Part shown: positions 34,762 to 47,512 of the stretch, piece by piece
Layout: each line of letters opens with the position of its first letter
How positions within the stretch are numbered: the first letter of the stretch is position 1
Source of the DNA: Ecdyonurus torrentis
Lineage: Eukaryota; Arthropoda; Insecta; Ephemeroptera; Heptageniidae
Direction of reading: 5' to 3'
Length of the DNA: 64,000 nucleotides
Assembly: GCA_949318235.1 (NCBI GenBank)
Contig: OX439131.1
Location: 26,764,903-26,828,902 of the forward strand
Notes under the pieces: generated by a model
The model's input: only the letters and a program-made list of their open reading frames with translations
What the model was told of the DNA's origin: nothing
Database searches by the model: none
Made by a program: the position numbers and the translations under genes

Positions 34762-36418
34762 TGGTAAAACTGTGGTACCGCTTTATCTCGGGTACTTGCA
34801 CCAGCAAAGCAAAAGGATGGATGGCAAGACTATCATCGTGACAGGTGACAAAAACACATGCAGGTAACAAATCTTGCTTTTTTATTTATTTTTTATTTTT
34901 TCCTTCTTCATTTGTACAGAATGAAATTACACAATCGTCTTTATTCGTATAATTTATTTGAATTTCAGGTATTGGCAAAGAGACCGCCCTCGCTCTGCGG
35001 CTCGACGAGGCGCACGTGTTATTCTCGCGTGCAGAAACAACCAACGTGTGGAGATGCCAGAGGTATATATTGTATGGTCTGCATGGATTTTAAGAAATGA
35101 AATTTTATTCACCCAGGCAATAGCCATAGTCTATAGTCATTAATTAATTAATTTTTCATTTGAAATTTCCATGCAGATCGAGCTTTATACCCATTGCATA
35201 TACGACAATAAAAGCTGACAATTAAGTAAATGCAGATGATATAATCCGCAGATCTGGTAACGAGTACATCCACTTCATGCTGCTGGACCTCGGCTCTCTG
35301 AAGTCTGTGCGTAATTTTGTAGCAGAGGTAAAACGTCGAAAAGAGCGTGTTCACGTATTGCATGGTGAACAATACAATGCAGTCGCTGCGGGCTTGAAAA
35401 ATAAGCTTTCTGACGATGGACTTCAACAAGAGATGCAAGTTAATCATTTTGTTTAGTTAATTAATGAAGTTAAACAGAACTGAATGTAGAGATTTATTTA
35501 AAAATTTAAAAATTATTACTGTTCCATACTACAGAATGTTCAATGAAAGTTAATAAATTTACCATATTTTATACCATAGTCATGAAACAAAACACAGCCA
35601 CAATGCAAGAAATGTTAAATCAAAAATCCAAAAAGTATATATATATATAAAAGAACTGAAATGTGGGGAACTTTGTGTGGATGTTTGCAGATTTATAATA
35701 ATCTACCAATACATATAAGACAGATTAAGGATCCTATCATATTTAAAAAGGAATTGAAAACGATACTGTTAACAAGCAATGATGAATTTTTGAAAGACCA
35801 AATATAACAGATCTCTATTTCTCTATATAATTTACTTTATTATGTTATTTATATATTAACTATTTTATATTATATGTATTATATAATATATTTCCTCTTT
35901 GTGCGTAATTTTTGTATTATTGTTTTGAATATCATTTTTAATTGTAAAATTTTCTTTTACAATAACCTAAGCGGATTATGCATTCATTGCGTATTGTGAT
36001 TGTAGGATGACAGAAATTAATAAACATATTTGAATTTGGACAATTCTACTACTCGTATTCCGTTGATGTAGGTATTTAAAATTACATTTTTAGTTACCTT
36101 TTTATATATAACAGTTTATTGATTATTTTATGTATTTTAAAATTATTATTATAATATTGCAAACCCTTTAAAAGTTTTTAATTCTCTCATGAAACTTTTT
36201 TTTTTATTATTGCTTAATTAGTATTATACTAATGCAATCAGCACCGAGTTGCATATTAATTTTGTCTTCTGTGGTGGTACACAAATTTGTACGTCTCGAA
36301 CTGGATATCCTAAAAACCGAGCGTTGGTTTAGTGATAAAAATATCAATACGGTAACGTAAAATTGGCAAAATTGGTATTCAGCAATGAGCTTGCACGGCG
36401 ATTAAAAGGAACAGGTAA
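34762..36418 (+). pseudogene. Decayed duplicate of the retinol-dehydrogenase-like SDR gene
   Basis: Four blocks match exons 1-4 of the intact gene at 39404-41641, in order and with introns: exon 1 (about 34762-34863), exon 2 (34969-35062), exon 3 5' part (35236-35451) and exon 4 (about 36226-36414). It is therefore a DNA-level duplicate and not a retrocopy. Damage relative to the intact copy: the N-terminal membrane anchor is missing; 2-bp insertions lie in exon 1 (GCAAAAGGATGG) and exon 2 (CTCTGCGGCTCG); an insertion scrambles the NNA region of exon 3; the 3' end of exon 3 and the start of intron 3 are replaced by foreign DNA with a LINE fragment; exon 4 is frameshifted; exons 5-7 are absent. 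Intron 3 homology resumes at about 36067. No functional product is possible. Confidence 0.93.
35640..36040 (+). mobile_element. 5'-truncated LINE fragment inside the SDR pseudogene
   Basis: A frame ending at TAA 35805-35807 reads IYNNLPIHIRQIKDPIIFKK and continues with ELKTILL. The LWNNLP...IR...FKKxLK pattern is typical of the extreme C-terminus of non-LTR (Jockey/CR1-like) reverse-transcriptase proteins. About 230 bp of AT-rich 3' UTR follows, ending near TTTGAATTTG. Everything upstream of the last 40 or so codons is missing, as is usual for 5' truncation. Confidence 0.7.
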
Positions 36419-36420
36419 AT

Positions 36421-36475
36421 GTACTGTAATATGTTCCTCAGTGTATCGTCCTCTTCCTGACTTCTTCTTCTTTTC

Positions 36476-36527
<52 letters not shown>

Positions 36528-37293
36528 CTTTTTTTTTTTTTGAAGTTTATGAATTATACTGGACAAAATAATTTGTAAGTTAATAATTTCTATATTAAGT
36601 TGTAATATTTTGAACTATTTGAGGTGGATTTGTTCATAAAAATCTAGAAATTTTAAATTTCTAGCTCCCCGCGCATCACCGCGATTATCTCCGAAAGGAC
36701 CAGGTTGAAAATATACCACTACCCTTTTTAGTGCATATAAGTTAATTCTCACAAGTCAGTATTTTCTGTATTTTATACTATGGTGTGTAAAATAATAATT
36801 CAAGACTTAATTGCATTAGAATTTTATTTTTTTACTATTGTTCGCAAACGTATTAGTGATCAAATTGGTTTTTCACTATCAATCCATTTTTTATATGGAA
36901 AAACCAACTTTATTACTATAAAAGTTTTTAAAATTCTACTTGATTCAAGGGAAGGTGAGAATAACCCAGTACCAATTATTGATTAGAAACTGCAGGTGGC
37001 ATAAAGAAGGATCACATTATTATTTTTTTATATATAGTAATTCTGTAATTTGTCTTTTAGTGCAGTGGAAAATACACGAAAACTTTCAGCGTACTTAGTG
37101 AGCTATAATTTTTTTTTTTTTTCAATCATGCAAATAAAATTCTAGGCGTTAGATTGGAAAATTTTGGCTTTGGTGGTGTAAATATATACATGATTGAAAA
37201 ATGCGGGTGCGGGATACCGGTGATCGATAAACAAACACGTGATGATCTAATAAAAATGAGAAAAATATAAAAACCAGTCATTTAAACACTGAT

Positions 37294-37327
<34 letters not shown>

Positions 37328-37770
37328 TTTGAAGCTTGATCAAGCTGACTAACATTTTCTTAACGCGGCAACAGAGAGCGGTAAGAGCCAGTATAGCCGT
37401 ATGGCACACCAAAAACGCGAGGTCGAATTATATTTCACACATGCGCTCACCATCATCCGTTCCACATAATAAACTATATGTACCGATCATATAAGTGTGA
37501 TACTTTAGTTCTTTAGTTTCAAAACGTTATCTCAAGATCCAAGAGATAACGACAAAAGTGCAAAATCACGTAATACCGCGGTTTTGGAGCTGTGAAGTTC
37601 GTATTTAAAAAAAAGTATATAAAGGTAAATGTATAATTATAATCATGTAATGTATAAATTTAATTAAAGACAGACGAAAGGCAAAACTAACTGCAAATAA
37701 CGACTTCTTTTTTAATTTAATATTAAACTTGTTCCCGCGGCAAACTTTTAAGCAAACAGGTGCGTTTACT
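36421..37770. other. Spacer after the SDR pseudogene
   Basis: Starts with a TTTTC/poly-T tract (about 36474-36541) and holds a 30-bp poly-T at about 37295-37324. No exon or recognisable element; the open frame at 36780-36986 resembles nothing I know. Confidence 0.5.
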
Positions 37771-37889
37771 ATAGTGTTGTTCATATAAAGCCTGATTTCT
37801 TGCACCAAAAAATGCGCATTCCATTTGATAACCTAGCTGATTGCGACATATATTTTAGTAGCAGAAAACAGGGTTTACGAACAGCATTT
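37771..37889. mobile_element. TGTTCGTAAACCCTG foldback MITE, copy A
   Basis: About 119 bp. The right end CAGGGTTTACGAACAGCATT is intact and the left end is diverged. It shares the inner word AAAAAATGCGCATT with copy B (about 45007-45118); copy C is at 52771-52903. Confidence 0.7.
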
Positions 37890-37944
37890 ATATATTTCTT
37901 TTATTTGTTGTAACTTAACGCGCAGAAAAATAATTAGTCCTATT

Positions 37945-38277
37945 TAAAAAGGCGGGAAATCACCTACTGCGGGATTTGACTAAAAAATTGTAAAGAAAGA
38001 AAAATCTGAAATTTTGCACGGTGATACGGTTTACATCAAAAATGTAAAAAAATTAGGGGGTCACCATGCTACATTTTAAATTATGATTTTTTGAAGTTTT
38101 AGTCCCATAAGAGCCCATTTAATTTTAATAATTATTTTCTCTCTTATCTGATGGTCACGGGTTCTGAAATTTTGATCATAGGTAGCTGTTTAACTTTCAA
38201 ATGGATCATAAAGCTTGAGAAGTTTTCTTTTTAAATTTTGAAATACAAGCCATCATATACAACCCTTAAAAGAATAT
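37945..38277. mobile_element. Dispersed repeat (TTTAAGGCG...), copy 2
   Basis: Uninterrupted 333-bp copy of the repeat at 20139-20856. It begins AAGGCGGGAAATCACCTACT and ends ATACAACCCTTAAAA. The conserved TTTTAAATTATG marks the site where the other copy took a TTAA MITE. Confidence 0.75.
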
Positions 38278-38806
38278 GTAGAATTTAATGATATTCTGCA
38301 CAAATAAGTTACAATATTTAAAAGAATATGCGAAATCAATTTTATAAATTTATTATTTATACACGTATATAAATATGTTATCCAAGCAGAGCATCAATCT
38401 ATATAATATTAAATTAGACACTAACTTTTTTGAAATACATTATTGTTGGAAAGTTTTATTTCACCAAAACATGCTAAATCTTTATAGAGAAATAAAGACA
38501 CCGTCAGAAAAATAAAATAGAAATATGATCTATCAATTAATTATAATTATATAACGTTTAGTAATACACGGTAAAAAAATTACTATATGGCAGGTACATG
38601 TATCCTGTATTTTGCAATAGGTATAGCACTACACTTTCATTTGGAACAGGTACGTAGTTATAAACTATAATACCAGCACTTAATCTAAATGAGTTATAAC
38701 TTTATTGTAGCATAGTGCACCTCTACATTAGGTATTATTGTAGTATAATGATATAATCAATGATACCTGGTATATTCTAGATTATATAGTATACCTATTG
38801 CATATT

Positions 38807-38893
<87 letters not shown>

Positions 38894-39403
38894 TTATATA
38901 ATACGTCTCGTAATTATATAACGCGCTTATAGCACGGCTTTTCTTGTAAAATGTTTTTTTACAATTATTATTATTTTTTATGTATAATTGCTACTGTTTC
39001 ACTTATTTATAATTATATTTAATTTCTGTAACGTACACTGTACGTGGTCCAAAACACAATATTGCATTGAATCGGTTAAATATTTGTAACTATAACATTT
39101 AATAACACAACATTATTTTACAATACCTTTTTTTCCTTCATAATTAATTAATTAATCTTATATTTGTATATTTGTATTCATTTTTTTTTATTTATTATTA
39201 TTATTATTTTTTTGCGTGTGCATAAGAATTAAAATGCAATCATATTTTACCTTGGATAACTAAGAGACAGGAAATTATATTCATATTGTATGCAGAGTGA
39301 AAATGTTCATAAATTCATTAACATAATATTATAAATCGTTCGAGCGCGTAGGTGCAAATTATTTTTAGTAACAATTATTGATTACTGAACTTACCAATGC
39401 AGA
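38278..39403. other. Spacer upstream of the intact SDR gene
   Basis: AT-rich, with a (GT)n-(AT)n microsatellite at 38811-38889. The 100 bp before the ATG contains TTACCAATGCAG, a possible acceptor, so a non-coding first exon cannot be excluded. No other element is recognised. Confidence 0.5.
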
Positions 39404-41641
39404 ATGTCGTGGTGGCTGTGGCTGTTGCTTATCATCTTGGCTGTGAAACTGTGGTACCGCTTTACCTCGGGGACATGCAGCAGCAAAGCAAGGATGGATG
39501 GCAAGACTGTCATTGTGACTGGCGCTAACACAGGTCACTTACAAAATTACTCATTTCAATTTGTCAATTTAATTTTGATCAAATTTTACTTAAGTGAGCA
39601 GTTTAGATGATATCCCATCTTTTACAATCTATAAAATGTAAGACACCATTCTTAATCATACTTATTATTATTATTATTTTAATATGAACTGTCTTGTTCA
39701 GCATTGTGGGCACCATTTGCAAAAATAGATTATCATAAAAAAATTATAACATTACACTTTATATTTGTTTACTATGATTTTCTGTTTATAAACTGAATAT
39801 GGAATTAGGAATATATATGAATTAGGAAGACAAAATAGAAGTAAATTCTTAGATTCGAATATTTTTATTTCTTTATAAAATCCAGGAAGTACGCACTACA
39901 AATCTCTTTATAATTCTTTATTTTATTTTTTAATTTTTTGTTTTTGTTGTTGTTGTTATTATTATCATTTGTAATTATTTAAATTAGACATACTAATTTG
40001 TACACGTTTTATTTTTCCACTTATATAGTAAATTATCCGTACGTATAATATATTGCTTGCATTCTTACAGTATAAACTTGAATTCCAGGTATCGGAAAAG
40101 AGACCGCCCTCGCTTTGGCTCGACGAGGCGCACGTGTTATTCTCGCGTGCAGGGACAAGCAACGTGGTGAAGACGCCAGAGGTATATTTTGTACGGTCTG
40201 CATGGATTTTTCATGCAGATCGATACCCTTTGCATAGGACATTAAAATCTGACAAGTAAATGCAGATGATATAATCCGCAGATCTGGTAACGAGAACATC
40301 CACTTCATGCTGCTGGACCTCGGTTCTCTGAAGTCTGTGCGTAATTTTGTAGCAGAGGTAAAACGTCGAGAAGAACGTGTTCACGTATTGGTAAACAATG
40401 CAGCCGCTGCGGGCTTGAAAAATAAGCTTTCTGACGATGGACTTCAACAAGAGATGCAAGTTAATCATTTTGGACCATTCTTGCTGACTATTCTGTTGAT
40501 AGGTATTTAAATTTACATTTTTAGTTATATTTTTATTAAGGTTTATTGATTATTTTATGTTTCAAATTTTAAATTTATTATTATAATATTGCAAATCCTA
40601 TGGAAGATTTTGATTCTGTCTCTCATAAAAACTTTTTTTTATATAGATGTACTGAAGCAATCAGCACCGAGCCGCATAATAATTTTGTCTTCTTTGGCAC
40701 ACAAATTTGCACGTCTCGAACTGGATAACCTAAACAACGAGCATTGGTTTAGTGATAAGTATCAATACAGTAACGCAAAATTGGCAAACTTGGTATTCAG
40801 CAATGAGCTTGCACGGCGATTAAAAGGAACAGGTAAATATAATAATGTTTACAAAATAAGCATAATTATAATTAAGTATTTAATATATATATATATATTA
40901 TAATACTGTAGAGAGAAGAGAAATTGTCGTCTTACAATAAATTTTTAGTTTTTTTTTTTTTGATATTATTCTGTTTTATATGTTTAAAGGAGTAACTTGT
41001 AATTCCGTTCATCCTGGGGTGGTACAAACAAATATTGCCCGTCACTTACCCTCTTGGGTCAAGCCAGTTTTTGGTGCTTTCATCGGATTCATGTTTAAAG
41101 TAGGTATATTTATGATATAATAAATAAATAAATAATCGTCAAAACTTAATAATACAACTTTCTATTTTTATAAATAAATTGCTCCGATGACTGTTTTAAT
41201 AAATAATATTTTTGCGTATAAATTTTGTTACTTTTTGAATTCATAAAAATCCATTTATTGATTATAGTTTATAGTGTAATAAAAACGAAATGTTTAATAG
41301 GCTGCTGAAGATGGGGCACAGACTTCTCTATATTTATCTGTGGCTGAGGATTTAGCTAATGTCACCGGAAAATACTTCGTCGACTGCAAGGTATACCAAA
41401 AGTTGATTTATTAAGTTATATTATAATATCAAATATGCATACTGGATCAATTATCATTTAAATGAGTATAATAATCGTCATTTTTCCCAAAATTATAATG
41501 GTGAAATGTGACAATTTTCTCTCTCGTGTATTTTAGGAAGCGACGATGTCGGATAAAGCGCAAGATGAGACATTTGCTCGTCAGTTGTGGGACAAGTGCG
41601 TTGAAATAGTAAAGCTGCAACCCTCAGAGATTAAAATCTAA
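39404..41641 (+). CDS. Retinol dehydrogenase-like short-chain dehydrogenase (7 exons)
   Basis: Exons: 39404-39533, 40089-40181, 40266-40502, 40647-40832, 40990-41099, 41301-41390, 41537-41641. Phases fit, giving 316 residues, the usual RDH11-14 length. An N-terminal hydrophobic anchor ([14 protein letters not shown]) precedes a Rossmann fold with TGANTGIG (residues 39-46). The NNAG position reads NNAA (118-121). A catalytic Ser lies at about 169 (ILSSLAHK), the YSNAK active site has Tyr194 and Lys198, and [13 protein letters not shown] follows. The family reduces or oxidises retinoids and other lipid aldehydes with NADP(H), anchored in the ER or mitochondrial membrane; the true substrate cannot be read from sequence. 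A decayed tandem copy lies 3-4 kb upstream. Candidate polyadenylation signals AATAAA lie at 41673-41678 and 41705-41710. Confidence 0.95.
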
Positions 41642-41726
41642 AATGAGCGAGTAAAATCAAACGAGTATTAAAAATAAATTAATGTATTTTTTTTATGTGT
41701 GAAAAATAAACTATATCTTTAATAAA
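41642..41726 (+). terminator. SDR gene 3' UTR with polyadenylation signals
   Basis: Short AT-rich 3' UTR with AATAAA at 41673-41678, 41705-41710 and 41721-41726. Which one is used is not visible. Confidence 0.45.
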
Positions 41727-42600
41727 TGTAATTTAAAATATATTTTTATTGAGATTGTTGGCATATATTGACTTTGAAAATATAAAAACCAGATATCTGA
41801 AAATTTAGAAAGTATATAGTAGTACGATAATGTATATTTGTATATTGACACAGTAAATATATTACTTATGTGGAAGGTTTGGGAGTTTCAAACAATCTGC
41901 TAGATTCTAAAATTAAAAAGAAACTATTTTAATATTTAACATGTTGTGCTTTTGCTATAATAATAGAGATATAGGCTTATATAGGCTCATCTCATAGATT
42001 GCTTTTATTTTCTGCTTTATAAACATGCAATTTTTTTCCTATAAATTTTTTGATAATATGATACGTTCTATTAATCTACAGCTTCATGCATTTTTTACTC
42101 AAATGCAATAACTCTTTGAAAATTATACTATAGTTAATATCACATCTCAATAATGTTTTTTGTATCACAGTCTCCTCGCCCGATCTTTCATCATGTATTA
42201 TACCTGTGAGTTCTCGTAAGCACATTCAGCATGTTCATTTGTTATTAACATTTTTATTAAAAAAAAAATCAGTTTCAAACAAGGGCGAAAGTGCAATTTA
42301 TGCTGTTAACAATAATGTGTCATCCTGTAGGTTATGCAACTTGTCGCTTCATTATGTGGCTCCTGTTGCATAAACTACAATTTTACAGGGGTTAAGCTGT
42401 TATTATTATTATTATTCCCCTTATTTTACTATGTAATTTATAATTTCACTATAGTATCTATACTGCTCTATATAGATTTTTATTTATTCTTTTTTTTAAT
42501 ATGTATTTATGCTGTTTGCGAATTATAGTTTGGTTGTTTTCTTTTTTTCTTTCTGATATCAGAATACATTTTTAATTCAAGTATTAATCTTATGCATAAA
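41727..42600. other. AT-rich spacer after the SDR gene
   Basis: No exon or terminal repeat is recognised; only short poly-T/A runs and a (TTA)n stretch near 42400. Confidence 0.6.
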
Positions 42601-42649
42601 CTTGCATGAAGAACTTAAAATATTACATAAAAATATTAGAGTTGAAATG

Positions 42650-42946
42650 GTTTCTCGACAGATGGCGAGTGCACACTCAAACGAACGTTACAGCAAGGCC
42701 GCGAGTAATTTTACATTGCAGACTGGCGGGTTCGATGTTAGCGAAGGAAAGCAAGAGCAAGCGCGGCGCGGTGAGAGTGAGTATGATCACAACACAAAGA
42801 GGCGTGAGCAGTGACAGTGTGAGCACCAAGAGAGGTTGCAGGTCAGCGTCGGACACCGCACAAGTGACACTTGTGTATGCTGAGTTTTCACAAACACAAT
42901 TGAATCATCTGGGAGTTGTCGTGATTTGCATTGACTCCTAATCAAG
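42650..42946 (+). promoter_or_regulatory. GC-rich island, candidate first exon
   Basis: About 300 bp of GC-richer, CpG-containing sequence in a long AT-rich stretch. It has possible donors at 42771 (GCGCG|GTGAGA), 42776 (GAGA|GTGAGT) and 42947 (TCAAG|GTAATA). It could be a promoter plus 5' UTR exon of the TNFAIP8-type gene 15 kb downstream, or of an unrelated transcript. The open frames through it have no recognisable protein. Confidence 0.35.
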
Positions 42947-43101
42947 GTAATAACATTCCATCAAAATTGCATGTAATTAAATATCCTGCTATTAAATTTA
43001 AATAAAGTAGAAAATACTCTACAGTAAAAAAAACAAACAATATTTTAATTTTTAATAAAAGAAATGTATTTGATCCATTTCTTATTATTGCATGGACGCA
43101 G

Positions 43102-43144
43102 GCCGGCTGGCATATAGACCAGGTGTTTTCTTGCCCGCCTGTCT
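43102..43144 (+). other. Candidate small exon
   Basis: A GC-rich 43-bp stretch bounded by GACGCAG| and |GTAAGA splice-like sites. It could follow the island at 42650-42946 in the same transcript. Weak evidence. Confidence 0.2.
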
Positions 43145-43213
43145 GTAAGATGTAACGGTTTCCTCTCCCTTTTCAACCTTCGATCAAAAGAATTTATTAA
43201 GCAAAAATGTTTG

Positions 43214-43274
<61 letters not shown>

Positions 43275-43841
43275 ATTTAATATGGATATATTAAACCATT
43301 ATTACCAATTAAAGGATTTTCTTTTTACATGGAGTATGATAACTTTTACAACCCTTGCAAATGAAAGAAAAGTATACAGTATTTTAAATTATTCAGAAAT
43401 AATTATGGTATTTTTGCCTATACAAATAAATAATGCACATAATAATTTATGAAAATATTTTATAATAATTTGAACATTTAAAAAATAGTTGCATATATAA
43501 TGATTTAATGAATAATATAAATTGTAAGTATAAAATAATCCAATCTAAATTACTCTACATTAATCTCATGAGAATTATTTGCATATACGATACTAGCTCC
43601 GCCCTTTATATAAATAAATTATTATTATATGACGTTGACATTAACGCATGGCATGAAATGAAATTACGTGATGAGAGCAAATTTTCAACAACTCGAATCT
43701 GAATCGCATACATTTATTTTAATTGTTTTTTTACTATATAATATTCTTTATACAGAATTTTAGACATTTAATTGTTTCGTAGTTTTTTTATTTCAGAGAC
43801 ACAAGAATAATATTGTTCTTATTTGTGTCTAGAAAAAAAAA

Positions 43842-43881
<40 letters not shown>

Positions 43882-45006
43882 TAAGCTAGCACGGACATCC
43901 GTATATACACGCGTTTCCTCTTTTGATATGAGAGTGCGACGAAACGGAAAATATGTTTTTCAAAGTACATATACCGCCAACAGCGTCAACGCAGATTATT
44001 AATTATATTAAAAAATATATTTATATAATTATATTAAAATTTTAATTGTTTAGTGTATACACATTTAATGTATAATAAACTGTCACTTTAAAATACAGTT
44101 TCCAATTAATCAACAATAAAATTATTTTACACTGTAATTTGCGTCTACTATATTATAATATAATAATATTTTTCTCAATATTGCATTTAATTACCTGCAT
44201 ACGATTTTGCCCTTCGCTTTACATCTGCAACCTTTTTATCGATAATAGAAGAAAAAAAAAAAAAAAAAAAAGCAATTTAAGGTAAAGACATTTATTGTTA
44301 TAAAATGTGCAGTTCTCTAAAAAAAATTCAAAATTCTCGCTCTCCCTCTCTTTGCAATATAGATATTATAGCTGCTCATATAGTATCACTTATTTAATTC
44401 CCCCTATTTTATGAACTAGAGCATTATATAGATTACATTATTATAATATTTAACTAATTTGTACTTATAGTTTAGTATAATGTTTGAAATTTTAATTATT
44501 ATTTAGCTCTTTACGTCATATATGCATACACTCTGATTTTTTTCCTTCATATTTAACTTTGCAATGGGAAAAAATCATTTATCGTATAGTCTATCAGAGA
44601 GCGGAGAGAAAAATCCCACGACCAAGCAATCGCACTATACAATTGCAATATTCTTTGGGAAATTTTTGTCTCATAGAAATTATATACGTACACGAAAAAC
44701 TTATAATCACAATAACACTTCTCTTTTTGTTCTATTGCCAGTATAAAAACAACAACAAAAATTGTAATACGAGGCGGGTATAGTAGTACCATTGATAATT
44801 CAAATCAAACTGCGGGTAGGCGTATTTCTATTGTTAGCTGCGGGCAATCGTTGCACAATTTTAATATTATTATTTTATTGAATTTACGTCGAAGTTTTAA
44901 AGAAGAAGGATGAAAGAAAGGAAATCTGATGGGAATGCAATATGATTAGAATAATTATAATGTAATATCGTAAATATGCTATCATATTATGTAACCCATT
45001 AATATT
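43145..45006. other. AT-rich spacer
   Basis: Contains (AT)n at 43216-43270 and about 43848-43879, and poly-A near 44253. No exon is recognised. Confidence 0.6.
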
Positions 45007-45118
45007 AATTCTGTTCGTAAACCCTGTTCTCTGCTCTTAAAAGGACGATCAACTTTGGTTATTCAAATGTAATGCGCATTTTTTGGTGCAAGAGTGAAGA
45101 GGGTTTACGCACAACACT
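45007..45118. mobile_element. TGTTCGTAAACCCTG foldback MITE, copy B
   Basis: About 112 bp, from CTGTTCGTAAACCCTGTT to GAGGGTTTACGCACAACA. It shares AATGCGCATTTTTTGGTGCA with copy A in opposite orientation. Confidence 0.7.
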
Positions 45119-47471
45119 CTTGTTTGTCTTCGCTGCAATTTTTTAAAAGCATGTATATTATACTATAAAGGCCCAGCTAAGGCTATAATAATATATTCGC
45201 ACAAAATCATAATGTTTTATCATTTGCGCTTCATTAAATTAACTGAAATAGTTTTATGTGCATCTTAGATGTTTGTTTTGATTTTATAGGCCTCTGCTAT
45301 CGACAGCAGGAACGGACAATGTCATAATTTTGAATTCTGAAACTATAGAGAACAGAATTTCAATATTTAAAACTATGTTAACTTTATTTCAAAAAATGAC
45401 AATAGCTATTTACTTTTATTTTACACCTTTTTTTTTTTTTATATATTATTATTAATAAATATAAAAATGTAAAAAAGAGCCAAAATTATTGTAAAGAGTA
45501 AATGTATTTGACTATGGAACCAAGTATAATGTATTTTCTTTTGTATGCTTTTGAGTTAAATTTTTAACCAATTTAAGAAGACGATAATTACAACTGCGTG
45601 CAGCATTAAAACAGAGTGGGTAGGCCGAGGCTAGCAAAAACAATTTGGTTTGGGCGAGACGCCTGGGGTTAATCGATATACAGACTTTGCGAAAACCGAC
45701 ATATTGTCAGAAAATAATAATGATTTCATTTCATTTTTTTTTTTTTTTTTTTTTTGCCTGACTCGTTTGAATTGAAGATTTTTTTATAACAATTTATGAT
45801 ATGTGCAACACAAATATAATAATATGTAGTTGTATGCGCTTGTACAACATAATATTTTGTTGTTCGAAGTCTACTGCTTTGCTGTGTACCTATACCTAAT
45901 AGAGCTGTATATCGAGAATCTTTAGTGGAATACTTTGCTGTACAGTATAGTAGAAAAATAAGTCACTTTTACAATTTCTTCTTCCCTAAATAAAATCTTA
46001 AAGTATCAAAATTGGTAAAAATTAATCGCGGTTAAATAAAATAAATAATTGAAACAATTAAAATAATTTGCTCATTTTTGTGTTATGTATAAAATTTGGA
46101 AATAATATTTCTCTTTTTACGCTTATACTATTTTAAACATATTAAAACGATCCCTGTATACTAAAAAAAAAAAAAAAAAAAAACGATGACACAGCCGCTA
46201 TTTAACCCCCACACGACTATTCTAATTGACCATTGACCTATGAAATATTTGCTTAATTGTTCAAAAACAATATACTTCATGCATGATAATCACATTTAAT
46301 TAAAACAATACTGCTTTATAAAATATTATATGGCAAGTTTTTTATTACAGATCTCGTTACCTTAAATAAATATGCTATCACTTTGATATAAAAAACTCTT
46401 CTATTACTTTTCTCTATATTAGATAAATAATATTGAAAATATTATTGCACCATCAAGTTCATATACGTTTACGTAGGTATACTGAATCGTCCTTTCGTCC
46501 TCGACAAAATGCAAACTTCATTATTATTATTCATATTGTTTGATGGAAGCATTTAGATTATGGTATGCAGTTACTATATGAGACATTTATTTCAAAATAA
46601 TATATTAGATAATAGCCAATATAGGTGCAATGTATATTTAATGAGAAAAGAAAAAAATTAACATAATATGTTATATAAAATATGTTAAGTATACTATATT
46701 TGCTGTTCAAAAATAGCAATTGAATACATAAATCCTAAAATATTTTTTTAATATTACTATATGTATAATATAAATATTGTACAGTAAATAGTAACAAGTT
46801 TTTATTTTATACGTATATTATGCAATTACAATATTTTTAGTAAAAGGATTTAAAAAGAAAAAAAAGCGTGTTTCCATTTATGAAGGTGAACGTCAAAAAA
46901 AAAAAAAAAAAGTTTATTCCACATAAAATATATTTCTAAAATTTGTGTATGTATTTCTGTAAAATAATAGCCGTCCACTGTTTCTTCTTTTGTATAAAAG
47001 CTAAAAGCAGTTCTACAAAGATTGCAATTTTTGCTTTATATTTAATTGAAGAAATTAAAGAGGCACGCATCTGTAAAATTCAAAATGTATATATTTATTT
47101 TTTATCATTATACCTATATAGTCTAAAGAACTTACAACGCGCGTAGTATTAACATTATGCAAAAAAATAAAAAAAACTTAAGATTTTCCGATACTTAAGT
47201 TTTGTTTTTATTTACACATTGTAAATTTACACATAAAGGTACAAAATTATAAAAAGTACACACAGGTGACAATGTTGCTATGACTACAAAGTGCAACAAC
47301 TGCGAAAAATGTGGTGTAGTTTTATTTATAAACATCAAGTAGCTGCTGCAAAGTAAACTGATCGATATAAAGTGGGAAAAAATATATTATACGGAAAGTG
47401 CTATTTTTAATATTTCCATCAAACTGTATACACAAACCATGTATAACTATGTACAGTATATAATCAAATTA

Positions 47472-47512
<41 letters not shown>

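Noticed and set aside
36780..36986. 68-codon frame after the SDR pseudogene
   Set aside because: No homology that I can name, low-complexity start and no splice context; not reported as a gene.
42602..42941. Overlapping 70- and 111-codon plus-strand frames in the GC-rich island
   Set aside because: Two frames are open at once, which suggests base composition and not coding; treated as a candidate first exon instead.
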